From contig JBBWZQ010000279.1 in NCBI GenBank assembly GCA_039649115.1, positions 1-12,163 of the forward strand: a stretch of 12,163 nucleotides of DNA, read 5' to 3'. This stretch comes from DATEJJ01 sp039649115. GTDB taxonomy: Bacteria; Actinomycetota; Actinomycetes; Mycobacteriales; Micromonosporaceae. Shown here piece by piece: positions 6,095-12,163 of the stretch. Made by a program: the position numbers and the translations under genes. The notes beneath the pieces were generated by a model. The model was not told the DNA's origin, made no database searches, and saw only the letters and a list, made by a program, of their open reading frames with translations. The stretch's first letter is position 1, and each line of letters begins with the position of its first letter.

Positions 6095-9000
6095 ATGATG
6101 CGCTGGATCATTGGAACGAGTCTGAAGCTCCGGTTCCTCGTGGTCATCGGGGCCTCGATGTTGATGTGCTTCGGCGTTCTGCAGGTCAAGAACATGCCCA
6201 TCGACGCGTACCCCGAGTTCGCGCCACCCCAGGTGGAGGTCCAGACGCTGTGCAGCGGCATGTCCGCGCGAGACGTCGAGGAGTTGGTCTCCGTACCCAT
6301 GGAGCAGGGCCTGGCCGGCATCGAGGGGCTGGACGACATGCGCTCCAAGTCGGTCTCCCAGCTCTCGTCGATCGTCATGATCTTCAAGCCGGGAGTGGAC
6401 CTCATGAAGGTCCGGCTGCTGATCCAGGAGCGCCTCACCTCGATCTCGCCGAGGCTGCCCCGCTGGGCCAACTCACCGTTCATGATCCAGCCGCTGTCGG
6501 CGACCAGCCGGGTCATGAAGATCGGCATGTCCCAGGCGGACAGGTCCGACGGGGCCGCGATCCAGATGGCGCTGGCCGCCTACTGGACGCTGCGCCCCCG
6601 CCTGATGCGGGTACCCGGTGTGGCGAACGTGGCGATCTGGGGTGACCGCTGGGCCACCAAGCAGATCCAGGTCGACCCCGAGCTGATGAAGCAGCACGGC
6701 GTCACGCTCGCCCAGGTGCTGGACGCCGCGGGCGACGCCGTCGACGTGGGCCAGCTCAAGTTCCGGGGCGGGTGGGAGATCGGTACCGGCGGCTGGGTGG
6801 ACACGTCCAACCAGCGGTTCCAGGTGCAGCACCAGCTGCCCAACCTGACCCCGGACCAGCTCGCCTCGATCCCCATCCAGGTGCCGAAGGGCGCCAAGCC
6901 GGTCTCCCTGCGAGACGTCGCCCGGATATCGGAAGAGCTCATGCCGTCGTCGTTGCTCGGCGGTGACGCGGTCATCAACGACGGTCCGGGGATCATGCTG
7001 GTCGTCGAGAAGCTGCCCTGGGGCAACACGCTGGAGGTCACCCGGGGCGTCGAGGCGGCGATCAGGGACTTCCAGCCCGGCATGCAGAGCTACACGATGA
7101 ACACCGAGATCTTCCGGCCGGCCACCTTCATCCAGACGGCGTTCGACAACCTCGCCCGGTCGATGGTCATCGGGTTCATCCTCGTCGTGCTGATCCTGAT
7201 CCTCTTCCTCTTCGAGTGGCGGGTCGCGCTGATCAGCACGATCACGATCCCGCTGTCCCTGGTCGCGGCCGGACTCGTGCTGTACTACTCCAAAGCGACC
7301 ATCAATACCATGATCCTGGCGGGTCTGGTGATCTCGCTGGGCGTGCTCGTCGACGACGCCATCATCGACGTCGAGAACATCGTGCGCCGCATCCGCCAGC
7401 ACCGGCTCGCGGGGAGTACCAGGTCCAACGCGTCGATCATCCTCGAAGCGTCCATCGAGGTGCGCGGGCCGATCGTGCAGGCCACGATGATCATCCTGGT
7501 CTCCACCGTTCCGGTGTTCCTGCTCGGTGGCCTGACCGGCTCGTTCTTCCGGCCCCTGGCGCTCGCGTACGCGCTGGCCATCCTGGCTTCGCTGGTGGTC
7601 GCGCTGACCGTCATCCCGGCGCTCGCCCTGATAATCCTGAGCCACGCGCGGATCGAGCGGCGCGGCTCGCCCCTGGTGCGCGCGCTCCAGCGCGCCTACA
7701 TGGTGTTCCTGCCGCGCATCATCTCGCGACCTGCGGCCGCCTACGCGACCGTCGCGCTGGTGATGGCGGGCGGGATCGCCGTCGCGCCACTGCTGGGACA
7801 GAACCTGTTCCCGGCGTTCAAGGAGCGGGACTTCCTGATCCACTGGATCGCCCAGCCCGGCACCTCCCGGGAGGAGATGTTGCGCATCACCCGACAGGTC
7901 AGCCGGGAGCTGCGTGCGATACCCGGGGTACGCACCTTCGGCTCGCACATCGGGCAGGGCACCCTGGCCGACGAGATCGTCGGCATGAACGCCGGGGAGA
8001 ACTGGATCAGCATCGATCCGAAGGTCGACTACGACAAGACGGTGGCCGCGGTCAAGAAGGTGGTCGAGGGCTATCCGGGGCTGCAGCGGGATGTGCAGAC
8101 CTACCTGAAGGAGCGCACCGAGGAGGTGTTGACCGGATCCAGCGAGGCGATCGTCATCCGGATCTACGGCGACGATCTCGGCGTCCTGCGCCGGAAGGGC
8201 GACGAGGTCCTCAACCTCCTGTCGGGCATCAACGGCATCGTCGAGCAGCACGTGACGCTGCAGACCACCATCCCGCAGATGCAGGTCGAGGTCGATCTCG
8301 CCAAGGCGTCCACGTACGGGATCAAGCCGGGTGACGTGCGCCGCACCGCCGCCGCGTTCATCGCCAGCGAGGAGGCGGGCGACATCTGGCGCAACGGCAA
8401 GAACACCGAGGTGCACGTGTGGAGCGTGCCGGAGGCCAGGTTCAGCATCGAGAGCGTCAAGGATCTCCTGCTGGACACGGCGGACGGCCGCAAGGTGCCG
8501 CTGGGCGCCCTGGCCGACGTCAAGATGGTGCCGACGCCCAACCAGATCCTGCGCGAGAATGGCTCGCGCCGCATCGACGTGGCCGCCAACGTGGCCAAGG
8601 GCCATGCCCTGGGCGCGGTCGCCGCCGAGGTCAAGCGCCGCCTCGCGACGGTCAACTTCCCGGCGGGCTACCACCCGCAGTTCATCGGGGAGTACCAGGA
8701 GGCGCAGGCCGCGCAGGGCCGGCTGCGGCTGCTCGCGGGCGTGGCGTTGCTGGGGATCTTCCTCCTGCTCGTCAACGCGTTCAACAGTTGGCGGCTGGCG
8801 CTCCTCGTCCTGCTCACGCTGCCCATGGCCCTGGTCGGCGGCCTCCTCGCCGCGTACCTGTCCGGCGGCATCCTGTCGATCGGCTCCCTGGTGGGCTTCT
8901 TCACCGTGCTGGGCATCGCCACGCGCAACGGAATCCTCATGATCAACCACTTCCAGCACCTCGAACGGGAGGAGGGTGAACCCTTCGGCCGGGACCTCGT

Positions 9001-9232
9001 CCTGCGCGGCGCCAAGGAACGGCTGTCGCCGATCCTGATGACATCGCTGGCGGCCGGGTTGGCTCTCGTCCCGCTGGCGGTCGCCGGTGGCATTCCCGGC
9101 CATGAGATCGAGCACCCGATGGCCATGGTGATCATCGGTGGCCTGGTCACCTCCACGCTGCTGAACCTGCTCGTCACGCCCTCCCTGTACCTGCGCTTCG
9201 GCGGCAGGGCCAGGCGATCGCGGACCGTCTAA
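6095..9232 (+). CDS. RND efflux permease 2, CusA/CzcA-like, canonical motifs
   Basis: A 1045-aa RND permease paralogous to RND1 along its whole length. It has TM1 near residues 13-32, a membrane block at about 355-515, TM7 at about 547-568, and a final membrane block from about 879 to 1030. TM4 has LVDDAIIDVENIVRRIR (D420, D421, D425, E427), the intact acidic proton-relay segment. The C-terminal part keeps TRNGILMINHFQHLE (T943-N945), GAKERLSPILMTSLAAGLAL with T983, and GHEIEHPMAMVIIGG, all typical of the branch. The outer loop has GMNAGENWISIDPK where CusA has its second metal-binding Met region, with no equivalent methionine, and no His-rich metal loop is seen. AGGGA at 6081-6085 is the likely ribosome site, nine bases before ATG 6095. 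It is the last gene of the operon. The family exports metals or small lipophilic compounds; which one applies here cannot be read from the sequence. Confidence 0.95.
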   Translation: MMRWIIGTSLKLRFLVVIGASMLMCFGVLQVKNMPIDAYPEFAPPQVEVQTLCSGMSARDVEELVSVPMEQGLAGIEGLDDMRSKSVSQLSSIVMIFKPGVDLMKVRLLIQERLTSISPRLPRWANSPFMIQPLSATSRVMKIGMSQADRSDGAAIQMALAAYWTLRPRLMRVPGVANVAIWGDRWATKQIQVDPELMKQHGVTLAQVLDAAGDAVDVGQLKFRGGWEIGTGGWVDTSNQRFQVQHQLPNLTPDQLASIPIQVPKGAKPVSLRDVARISEELMPSSLLGGDAVINDGPGIMLVVEKLPWGNTLEVTRGVEAAIRDFQPGMQSYTMNTEIFRPATFIQTAFDNLARSMVIGFILVVLILILFLFEWRVALISTITIPLSLVAAGLVLYYSKATINTMILAGLVISLGVLVDDAIIDVENIVRRIRQHRLAGSTRSNASIILEASIEVRGPIVQATMIILVSTVPVFLLGGLTGSFFRPLALAYALAILASLVVALTVIPALALIILSHARIERRGSPLVRALQRAYMVFLPRIISRPAAAYATVALVMAGGIAVAPLLGQNLFPAFKERDFLIHWIAQPGTSREEMLRITRQVSRELRAIPGVRTFGSHIGQGTLADEIVGMNAGENWISIDPKVDYDKTVAAVKKVVEGYPGLQRDVQTYLKERTEEVLTGSSEAIVIRIYGDDLGVLRRKGDEVLNLLSGINGIVEQHVTLQTTIPQMQVEVDLAKASTYGIKPGDVRRTAAAFIASEEAGDIWRNGKNTEVHVWSVPEARFSIESVKDLLLDTADGRKVPLGALADVKMVPTPNQILRENGSRRIDVAANVAKGHALGAVAAEVKRRLATVNFPAGYHPQFIGEYQEAQAAQGRLRLLAGVALLGIFLLLVNAFNSWRLALLVLLTLPMALVGGLLAAYLSGGILSIGSLVGFFTVLGIATRNGILMINHFQHLEREEGEPFGRDLVLRGAKERLSPILMTSLAAGLALVPLAVAGGIPGHEIEHPMAMVIIGGLVTSTLLNLLVTPSLYLRFGGRARRSRTV

Positions 9233-9238
9233 TCGCCT
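9212..9238 (+). terminator. Weak hairpin at the end of the RND operon
   Basis: AGGCGAT (9212-9218) pairs perfectly with ATCGCCT (9232-9238) around a 13-base loop that contains the RND2 stop codon. Only TCTAAT follows, with no proper T-tract. It could end or attenuate the operon transcript, but could equally be chance. Confidence 0.25.
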
Positions 9239-9267
9239 TCTAATCACGCGCTGCCTGCCTGAATGCC

Positions 9268-9651
9268 ATGGCGAACGTGACGATCGAAGCCCAGGGGCTC
9301 ACGAAGCGGTTCGGTGCGCGCACCGCCGTCCGCGACCTGAGCCTCACGGCCCGGCAGGGCGACATCGTCGGCCTGCTCGGCGCGAACGGCTCGGGCAAGA
9401 CCACGACCATCCGCCTGCTCACCACGGTGCTCACCCCGACGGGTGGGACCTTCTCGGTGGCCGGCATCCCGGCCACGAGGCCCGTGGACATCCGACGGCG
9501 GGTGGGCGTGCTGCCGGAGAGTTCGGGGTACCCCGGGCAGCAGACCGGACGGGAGTACCTGCGCTACCACGCGCGCCTGTTCGGCCGGTCGCGGTACCGG
9601 CCGACCAGGTGGACCGGGCCCGGCGCGCGCTCGCCGGGGTGGCCGGTGTGA
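9268..9651 (+). pseudogene. Truncated ABC transporter ATP-binding protein (N-terminal half)
   Basis: The 127-aa frame begins as an ABC-2/drug-exporter type ATPase: VTIEAQGLTKRFGARTAVRDLSL, Walker A GANGSGKTT at residues 38-46, and the Q-loop region VGVLPESSGYPGQQTGREYL at about 79-98. Homology stops after YHARLFG (about 100-106). The remaining residues are an Arg/Pro/Gly-rich out-of-frame tail. The signature motif, Walker B, D-loop and switch His are all absent, so it cannot hydrolyse ATP as a normal subunit; intact relatives are about 300 aa. No partner permease is present. A start at GTG 9277 is also possible, and neither start has a good ribosome site. The best reading is an internally deleted remnant rather than a functional short protein. 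It follows RND2 by 35 bp on the same strand. Confidence 0.75.
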
Positions 9652-9680
9652 CGGTCGGGGAGACCGACGGCCGGCCGGAC
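9600..9680 (+). pseudogene. Possible scrap of an ABC ATPase C-terminal domain
   Basis: In a frame different from the preceding ATPase remnant, codons from 9600 read ADQVDRARRALAGVAGV and then TVGETDGRPDV. The pattern resembles the regulatory tail that follows the ATPase core in ABC-2 exporter subunits of actinobacteria. If so, about 150 codons with the signature and Walker B were deleted from the parent gene and the ends joined out of frame. The stretch is short and the match is from memory, so it remains tentative. Confidence 0.35.
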
Positions 9681-9685
9681 GTACT

Positions 9686-9820
9686 CAAGTCATCGTGCGC
9701 GCCATCGTCGCCGGCCACGGCGGCCGCGCCTGGCTGGCGGCAACGGCGACCGGCGCCGAGTTCCACGCCCAGCTGAGCCTGGACTGCGCCGCCGGCGCAA
9801 CCCCACCGCACGCCGGCTAG
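9686..9820 (+). pseudogene. C-terminal remnant of a sensor histidine kinase
   Basis: About 44 codons ending in TAG read VIVRAIVAGHGGRAWLAAT, then GAEFHAQLSL. This matches the closing part of the histidine kinase ATPase domain (family pattern: IVRAIVEAHGG, Arg, aromatic residue, then a Gly-rich turn and a final FxxxLP-like strand). The residues upstream in this frame show no G1/N-box or H-box, and the frame has no start with a ribosome site nearby, so the rest of the kinase is missing. It directly abuts the ABC ATPase scraps in a third reading frame. This implies that a deletion removed the gap between, and most of, two genes. Confidence 0.6.
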
Positions 9821-9865
9821 GAGGCTGCCGGTGGCTCGCGGCCGAGCGGACCGCGGTCGCTGGTA

Positions 9866-9883
9866 CTCGCCGCAGCGGGCGAG
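9866..9883. terminator. Small hairpin between converging units
   Basis: CTCGCC, a six-base loop, GGCGAG: a perfect six-base GC-rich stem. It lies between the histidine kinase remnant (plus) and the end of the XRE regulator (minus, stop at 9917). No T-tract follows on either strand, so terminator function is uncertain. The rest of 9821-9916 shows nothing else. Confidence 0.3.
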
Positions 9884-9916
9884 AGCCTAGAGCGACACGG
9901 CGTTCAGGATTGGTGA

Positions 9917-11389
9917 TTACGCCGTGCCGGCGAGGGCGAGCCGTAGCCGATCGCGGAAGTCGGCGACCACAGGCTCCTCGGCGTAGGCAACGGTTACCCG
10001 GTCGAGTTCGTGCAGCCGCGACCGGACGCGCGGGGTGTTGAGGGTACCGGCGGCGTCCAGCGCCGCGCACCCGACCCGCACCCCCTCCTCGATCTCATCC
10101 CCGCGCAGGAGGTACGTCCCCGACAGGCTGACCATGTTGAGCGTCCTACCCAGCGCGTGTTCGGTGTGGAACCTCCCGATAGCGTCCCGTAGCAGAGGCT
10201 CTGCTTGCGCGGCAGCCGCGGGCACCTTGCGGGCGAGGACATAGTAGGAGTGGCCGCGGATGGCAGTCAGTTCGGCATCGTCGAAGTGCCGTCGCCACGG
10301 TGGGATTTCATACTCACAGGCATTGGCGAAATGCTCCTCCGCCTTGCTGACGGCACGAAGATGTGGCTGGACCCGGCCGCCGCCGGCATGACTCGTGGCT
10401 TGGTAGGCGGAGATCTCGGACAGCGCAAGTTCCGAGGTGGTCGGATCGCCGTCGGCTGCGGCAGCGTATGCGAGTCGGAGCAGGCTGAGGGCCTCATCGG
10501 ATCGACGGATGTGCAATGCCTGCCCACCCATCCTGAGCAGGATCGAGCTGACGAGATCCGTCTTGCCCGCCTCGCGCGCGGCGCTGAGCGCGATCAGCCA
10601 CAGGCGCCGGGCCTCCTCGTGCCGCTCGGCGTCGTAGTTGATGGACCCCGCGACGGCGGCGAGGTCGGACGTGGCGACAAGGAGTCGCCGTCGCACGGCG
10701 TCCGACGCCGCGACGGCATTCCTGCCGAGGGCGATGACCCACCTCAGTTGCGCGTCGATCGCCGGTCGGGACAGTCCGACCGCTCCTTGATAGCGCCAGT
10801 CGCGGAAGACTGCCGTCGTTGCCTCGATCTGTTCGACATCCGCCATGCCGAGCCGGCTGGGCAGGTCCATGTCGGTTCCTGGCAGGAGCGCGTTGAGTCG
10901 ATCGTGCACGGGTGTGCCGCCGGCCGCGGCGAGAGCGATGGCCGTGACCGTCGCGATAAAATCCCGCCGCTGCATCCAGCTCACCACCCGATCCGTGTCA
11001 TCCCATTCGAGGGTATCCAGATCGGCGGTGAAACCCAGCCGGTCGGCGGGTGTTCGCAGGATGGAGGCGAGTCTGGCGACGGTGGCGATGTCGCGCAGTC
11101 GCTGGCCGCCGTTCTCGACCTTGCACACCCGGCTCTGTCCGAGATCGACGAGGTGTCCGAACTGCTCCTGCGACATGTGCAGTTCCGCGCGAGCGGCCTT
11201 GAAGAACGAGCCGAAGTCATAGGCCGCCAGCGCTGCCACGATCTCCGGTCGATCGTAGAAATCGACAGGCAGGACAATGACGGGCTCGGACCCGGATGCA
11301 CGTGAGCACGGCTCGCAAAGAGTACTCGCGTTTCCACGACGGAGCACGGCGCGACACCGCGCGCATCGCCGCTCGTCACCACGGTTCAC
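9917..11389 (-). CDS. Zinc-ribbon/XRE helix-turn-helix regulator with TPR-like C-terminal half
   Basis: A 490-aa predicted cytoplasmic regulator. C9xxC12 and C25xxC28 form a likely zinc ribbon. Residues about 60-120 form an XRE-type helix-turn-helix (FFKAARAELHMSQEQFGHLV, then LGQSRVCKVENGGQRL). WMQRRDFIATVTAIALAAAG (about 138-157) is a twin-arginine-like motif before a hydrophobic helix. From about 180 to the end is an all-helical, Ala/Leu/Arg-rich region of the TPR kind (RHEEARRLWLIALSAAREAG; SDEALSLLRLAYAAAA). GTG 11389 is chosen as the start: GAGGAG lies eight bases upstream and the zinc ribbon begins at once. A longer frame to 11530 would swallow the shared promoter region. The gene is divergent from two small Cys-rich genes and probably controls them or itself. 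A signal sensed by the TPR half, perhaps a peptide, is possible but unproven. Confidence 0.88.
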   Translation of the reverse strand: MNRGDERRCARCRAVLRRGNASTLCEPCSRASGSEPVIVLPVDFYDRPEIVAALAAYDFGSFFKAARAELHMSQEQFGHLVDLGQSRVCKVENGGQRLRDIATVARLASILRTPADRLGFTADLDTLEWDDTDRVVSWMQRRDFIATVTAIALAAAGGTPVHDRLNALLPGTDMDLPSRLGMADVEQIEATTAVFRDWRYQGAVGLSRPAIDAQLRWVIALGRNAVAASDAVRRRLLVATSDLAAVAGSINYDAERHEEARRLWLIALSAAREAGKTDLVSSILLRMGGQALHIRRSDEALSLLRLAYAAAADGDPTTSELALSEISAYQATSHAGGGRVQPHLRAVSKAEEHFANACEYEIPPWRRHFDDAELTAIRGHSYYVLARKVPAAAAQAEPLLRDAIGRFHTEHALGRTLNMVSLSGTYLLRGDEIEEGVRVGCAALDAAGTLNTPRVRSRLHELDRVTVAYAEEPVVADFRDRLRLALAGTA

Positions 11390-11397
11390 GGTTTCCG

Positions 11398-11403
11398 CTC
11401 CTC
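11398..11403 (-). promoter_or_regulatory. Ribosome-binding site of the XRE regulator
   Basis: The minus-strand read is GAGGAG, eight bases before GTG 11389. It decides the start against the upstream ATG near 11530. Confidence 0.7.
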
Positions 11404-11445
11404 GCGTGTGTGAGCCATTCTCCCGCCACCGCGGTCGCGCGGTCC

Positions 11446-11459
11446 ATTCCAAGCGGAAT
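11446..11459. promoter_or_regulatory. Perfect dyad in the divergent promoter region, likely operator
   Basis: ATTCC, four bases (AAGC), GGAAT: a perfect inverted repeat almost in the middle of the 139-bp gap between the XRE regulator and the small genes. CCATTC also occurs 29 bases upstream (11415), as a possible half-site. The position and size suit an XRE-dimer operator controlling both directions. The link to this regulator is inferred from location alone. Confidence 0.4.
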
Positions 11460-11528
11460 AGCGCCGTCCACAGTCGACGATGATGGCTCGGCATTGGTAC
11501 CTGACACGAGCCCGGACAGGCTGCGTCC

Positions 11529-11741
11529 ATGACGACCTATCTCGCGAGGAGCGCGCTGGCTCGGCTGGAAGAGGCACAGCAGCAGATCGACCGGCATGTG
11601 GTGCGGGGTCGGGACGGCCGGTGCCCGCGGTGCGGCGAGACCGAGCCGTGCAGCCGGCGCAACGCCGCCTCGGCCGTGTTCGCCCGGTATGACTGTCTGC
11701 CGCGCCGGCGGCCGGGACTGGCCGGAAGCCGTACCCGATGA
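11529..11741 (+). CDS. Small Cys-rich (zinc-ribbon-like) protein, function unknown
   Basis: A 70-aa protein. The N-terminal half is an amphipathic helix (LARSALARLEEAQQQIDRHV). Next comes a CPRCGETEPC knuckle (C32, C35, C41), then an Arg-rich tail (RYDCLPRRRPG) with a fourth Cys at 56. The cysteines could hold one metal ion. There is no signal peptide or membrane segment. The start ATG 11529 has a modest GGACAGG eight bases upstream. Its stop overlaps the next start (ATGA), so the two genes are translationally coupled. Proteins of this look recur in actinomycetes beside XRE regulators, as I recall, with no assigned function. A role as an accessory to the neighbouring regulator is inference. 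Confidence 0.8.
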   Translation: MTTYLARSALARLEEAQQQIDRHVVRGRDGRCPRCGETEPCSRRNAASAVFARYDCLPRRRPGLAGSRTR

Positions 11742-12100
11742 GCGTCGCGCACCAGGTACGGCGTCCACAGTGGACGTGTGCGACGGACGGCGACCCATGG
11801 CCGTGTGCGACGGCACGGCAGATGCTGGCCGGAGCGTACGGTGGCGGCAGCCTCACCCTGGCTCGGCACCTGGCGGATCTCATGAGCCTTGCGGTCGCCG
11901 ACCTCGCCGTGGCCGACCCGACGAAGCTCTACCGCCGTTTTCTCAAATGGACCCTCAACAAGGGTGTGTGTTGCGGTGCCTGTGGCAAGCCCGGCCACGC
12001 CGTCATACCTGGTGTGCCACCTCGGCTCGTGCCCTGCAAAGGCCTCCGTGCGGTGATGGCAGTGGATCGTGGTCATTTGTACTGGCCCCAGCGGGTCTAG
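11738..12100 (+). CDS. Small Cys/His-rich conserved actinobacterial protein, function unknown
   Basis: A 120-aa protein. The N-terminal part has VRRPQWTCATDGDPWPC (W12, C14, W21, C23), a W-x-C...WPC pattern that I recall from uncharacterised proteins linked to actinomycete XRE regulators. A helical middle follows (about 38-70). The C-terminal part has CCGACGKPGHA and, 12 residues on, PRLVPC (C79, C82, H87, C100), a plausible CCHC metal site. It is coupled to the preceding gene through an ATGA overlap, with GGAAG upstream as a possible ribosome site. There is no export signal. Both ends of the chain carry separate Cys clusters, so it may bind one or two metals or pair with its small neighbour. 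The last ~20 residues and the stop lie inside a 10-bp inverted repeat. Confidence 0.8.
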   Translation: MSVAHQVRRPQWTCATDGDPWPCATARQMLAGAYGGGSLTLARHLADLMSLAVADLAVADPTKLYRRFLKWTLNKGVCCGACGKPGHAVIPGVPPRLVPCKGLRAVMAVDRGHLYWPQRV

Positions 12101-12112
12101 ACGACCACGATC
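12065..12112 (+). terminator. 10-bp perfect inverted repeat at the end of the small-gene pair
   Basis: GATCGTGGTC (12065-12074) and GACCACGATC (12103-12112) are exact reverse complements separated by 28 bases that include the TAG stop at 12098-12100. It may fold as a long-loop hairpin ending transcription, although no T-run follows. Beyond it, 12113-12163 shows no gene. Confidence 0.4.
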
Positions 12113-12163
12113 GCGAAGCCTGCCAAGATTGGACATTGAGTGTGATAAGGGCGGCGCCGCGGG

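Noticed and set aside
2451..9232. Reading the RND pair as MmpL (mycobacterial lipid exporter) proteins
   Set aside because: The length, TM4 motif, GHEIEHP motif and adaptor-like neighbour fit the CusA/CzcA-like branch, not MmpL.
6473..9247. 924-aa open frame on the minus strand over RND2
   Set aside because: Same antisense composition artefact, with no domain seen.
10205..11305. 366-aa open frame on the plus strand over the XRE regulator
   Set aside because: Antisense to a gene with clear zinc ribbon and helix-turn-helix motifs; its own translation shows no domain.
11390..11530. Start of the XRE regulator at the ATG near 11530
   Set aside because: It would place the dyad and shared promoter inside the coding region and add Arg-rich residues before the zinc ribbon; GTG 11389 has a good ribosome site.
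1..12163. Insertion sequences, CRISPR arrays, tRNA or rRNA genes
   Set aside because: No transposase or integrase motifs, regularly spaced repeats or cloverleaf sequences were recognised in any part of the window.

Overview
The window reads as chromosomal DNA of a high-GC, sporoactinomycete-type actinobacterium. Codon third positions are strongly G/C, GTG starts occur, and the families present (SARP regulator, actinobacterial type polyprenyl synthetase, zinc-ribbon/XRE/TPR regulator with small Cys-rich companion genes) are typical of that group. My recollection of the XRE-linked small genes points towards Micromonosporaceae, but this is not proven here.

Left part (3-2016, minus strand): a compact SARP-type transcription factor (winged helix plus BTAD) is followed 58 bp downstream by a polyprenyl diphosphate synthase with both Asp-rich motifs, probably one transcription unit. 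Upstream of the SARP is a roughly 430-bp divergent intergenic region (2017-2450). It is visibly less GC-rich than the genes and holds two separate pairs of heptamers on an 11-bp pitch (2130-2147 and 2346-2363) and a short dyad (2317-2331). These are candidate sites for SARP/OmpR-type winged-helix regulators.

Centre (2451-9232, plus strand): a tight three-gene operon of RND permease 1 (1044 aa), a 165-aa lipoprotein that resembles only the membrane-proximal end of an RND periplasmic adaptor, and RND permease 2 (1045 aa). RND1 and the lipoprotein overlap by one base, and 12 bp separate the lipoprotein from RND2. The two permeases are paralogous members of the CusA/CzcA-like branch, but RND1 has lost motifs that RND2 keeps. 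This suggests a hetero-oligomeric pump in which one subunit is specialised. The methionine triad of CusA is not seen in either, so copper/silver export is not supported. This operon is the most interesting system in the window.

Right of the operon (9268-9820) lies a gene graveyard: the N-terminal half of an ABC ATPase that ends before the signature motif and Walker B, a short out-of-frame stretch that may come from an ABC ATPase C-terminal domain, and the last ~45 codons of a sensor histidine kinase. These look like the fused ends of deleted genes.

Right end (9917-12100): a minus-strand 490-aa regulator (CxxC...CxxC zinc ribbon, XRE helix-turn-helix, internal RRDFI segment, TPR-like C-terminal half) is divergent from two translationally coupled small Cys-rich genes. 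A perfect dyad sits in the 139-bp shared promoter region, and a 10-bp inverted repeat closes the second small gene. No RNA genes, CRISPR arrays, insertion sequences or integrases were seen.
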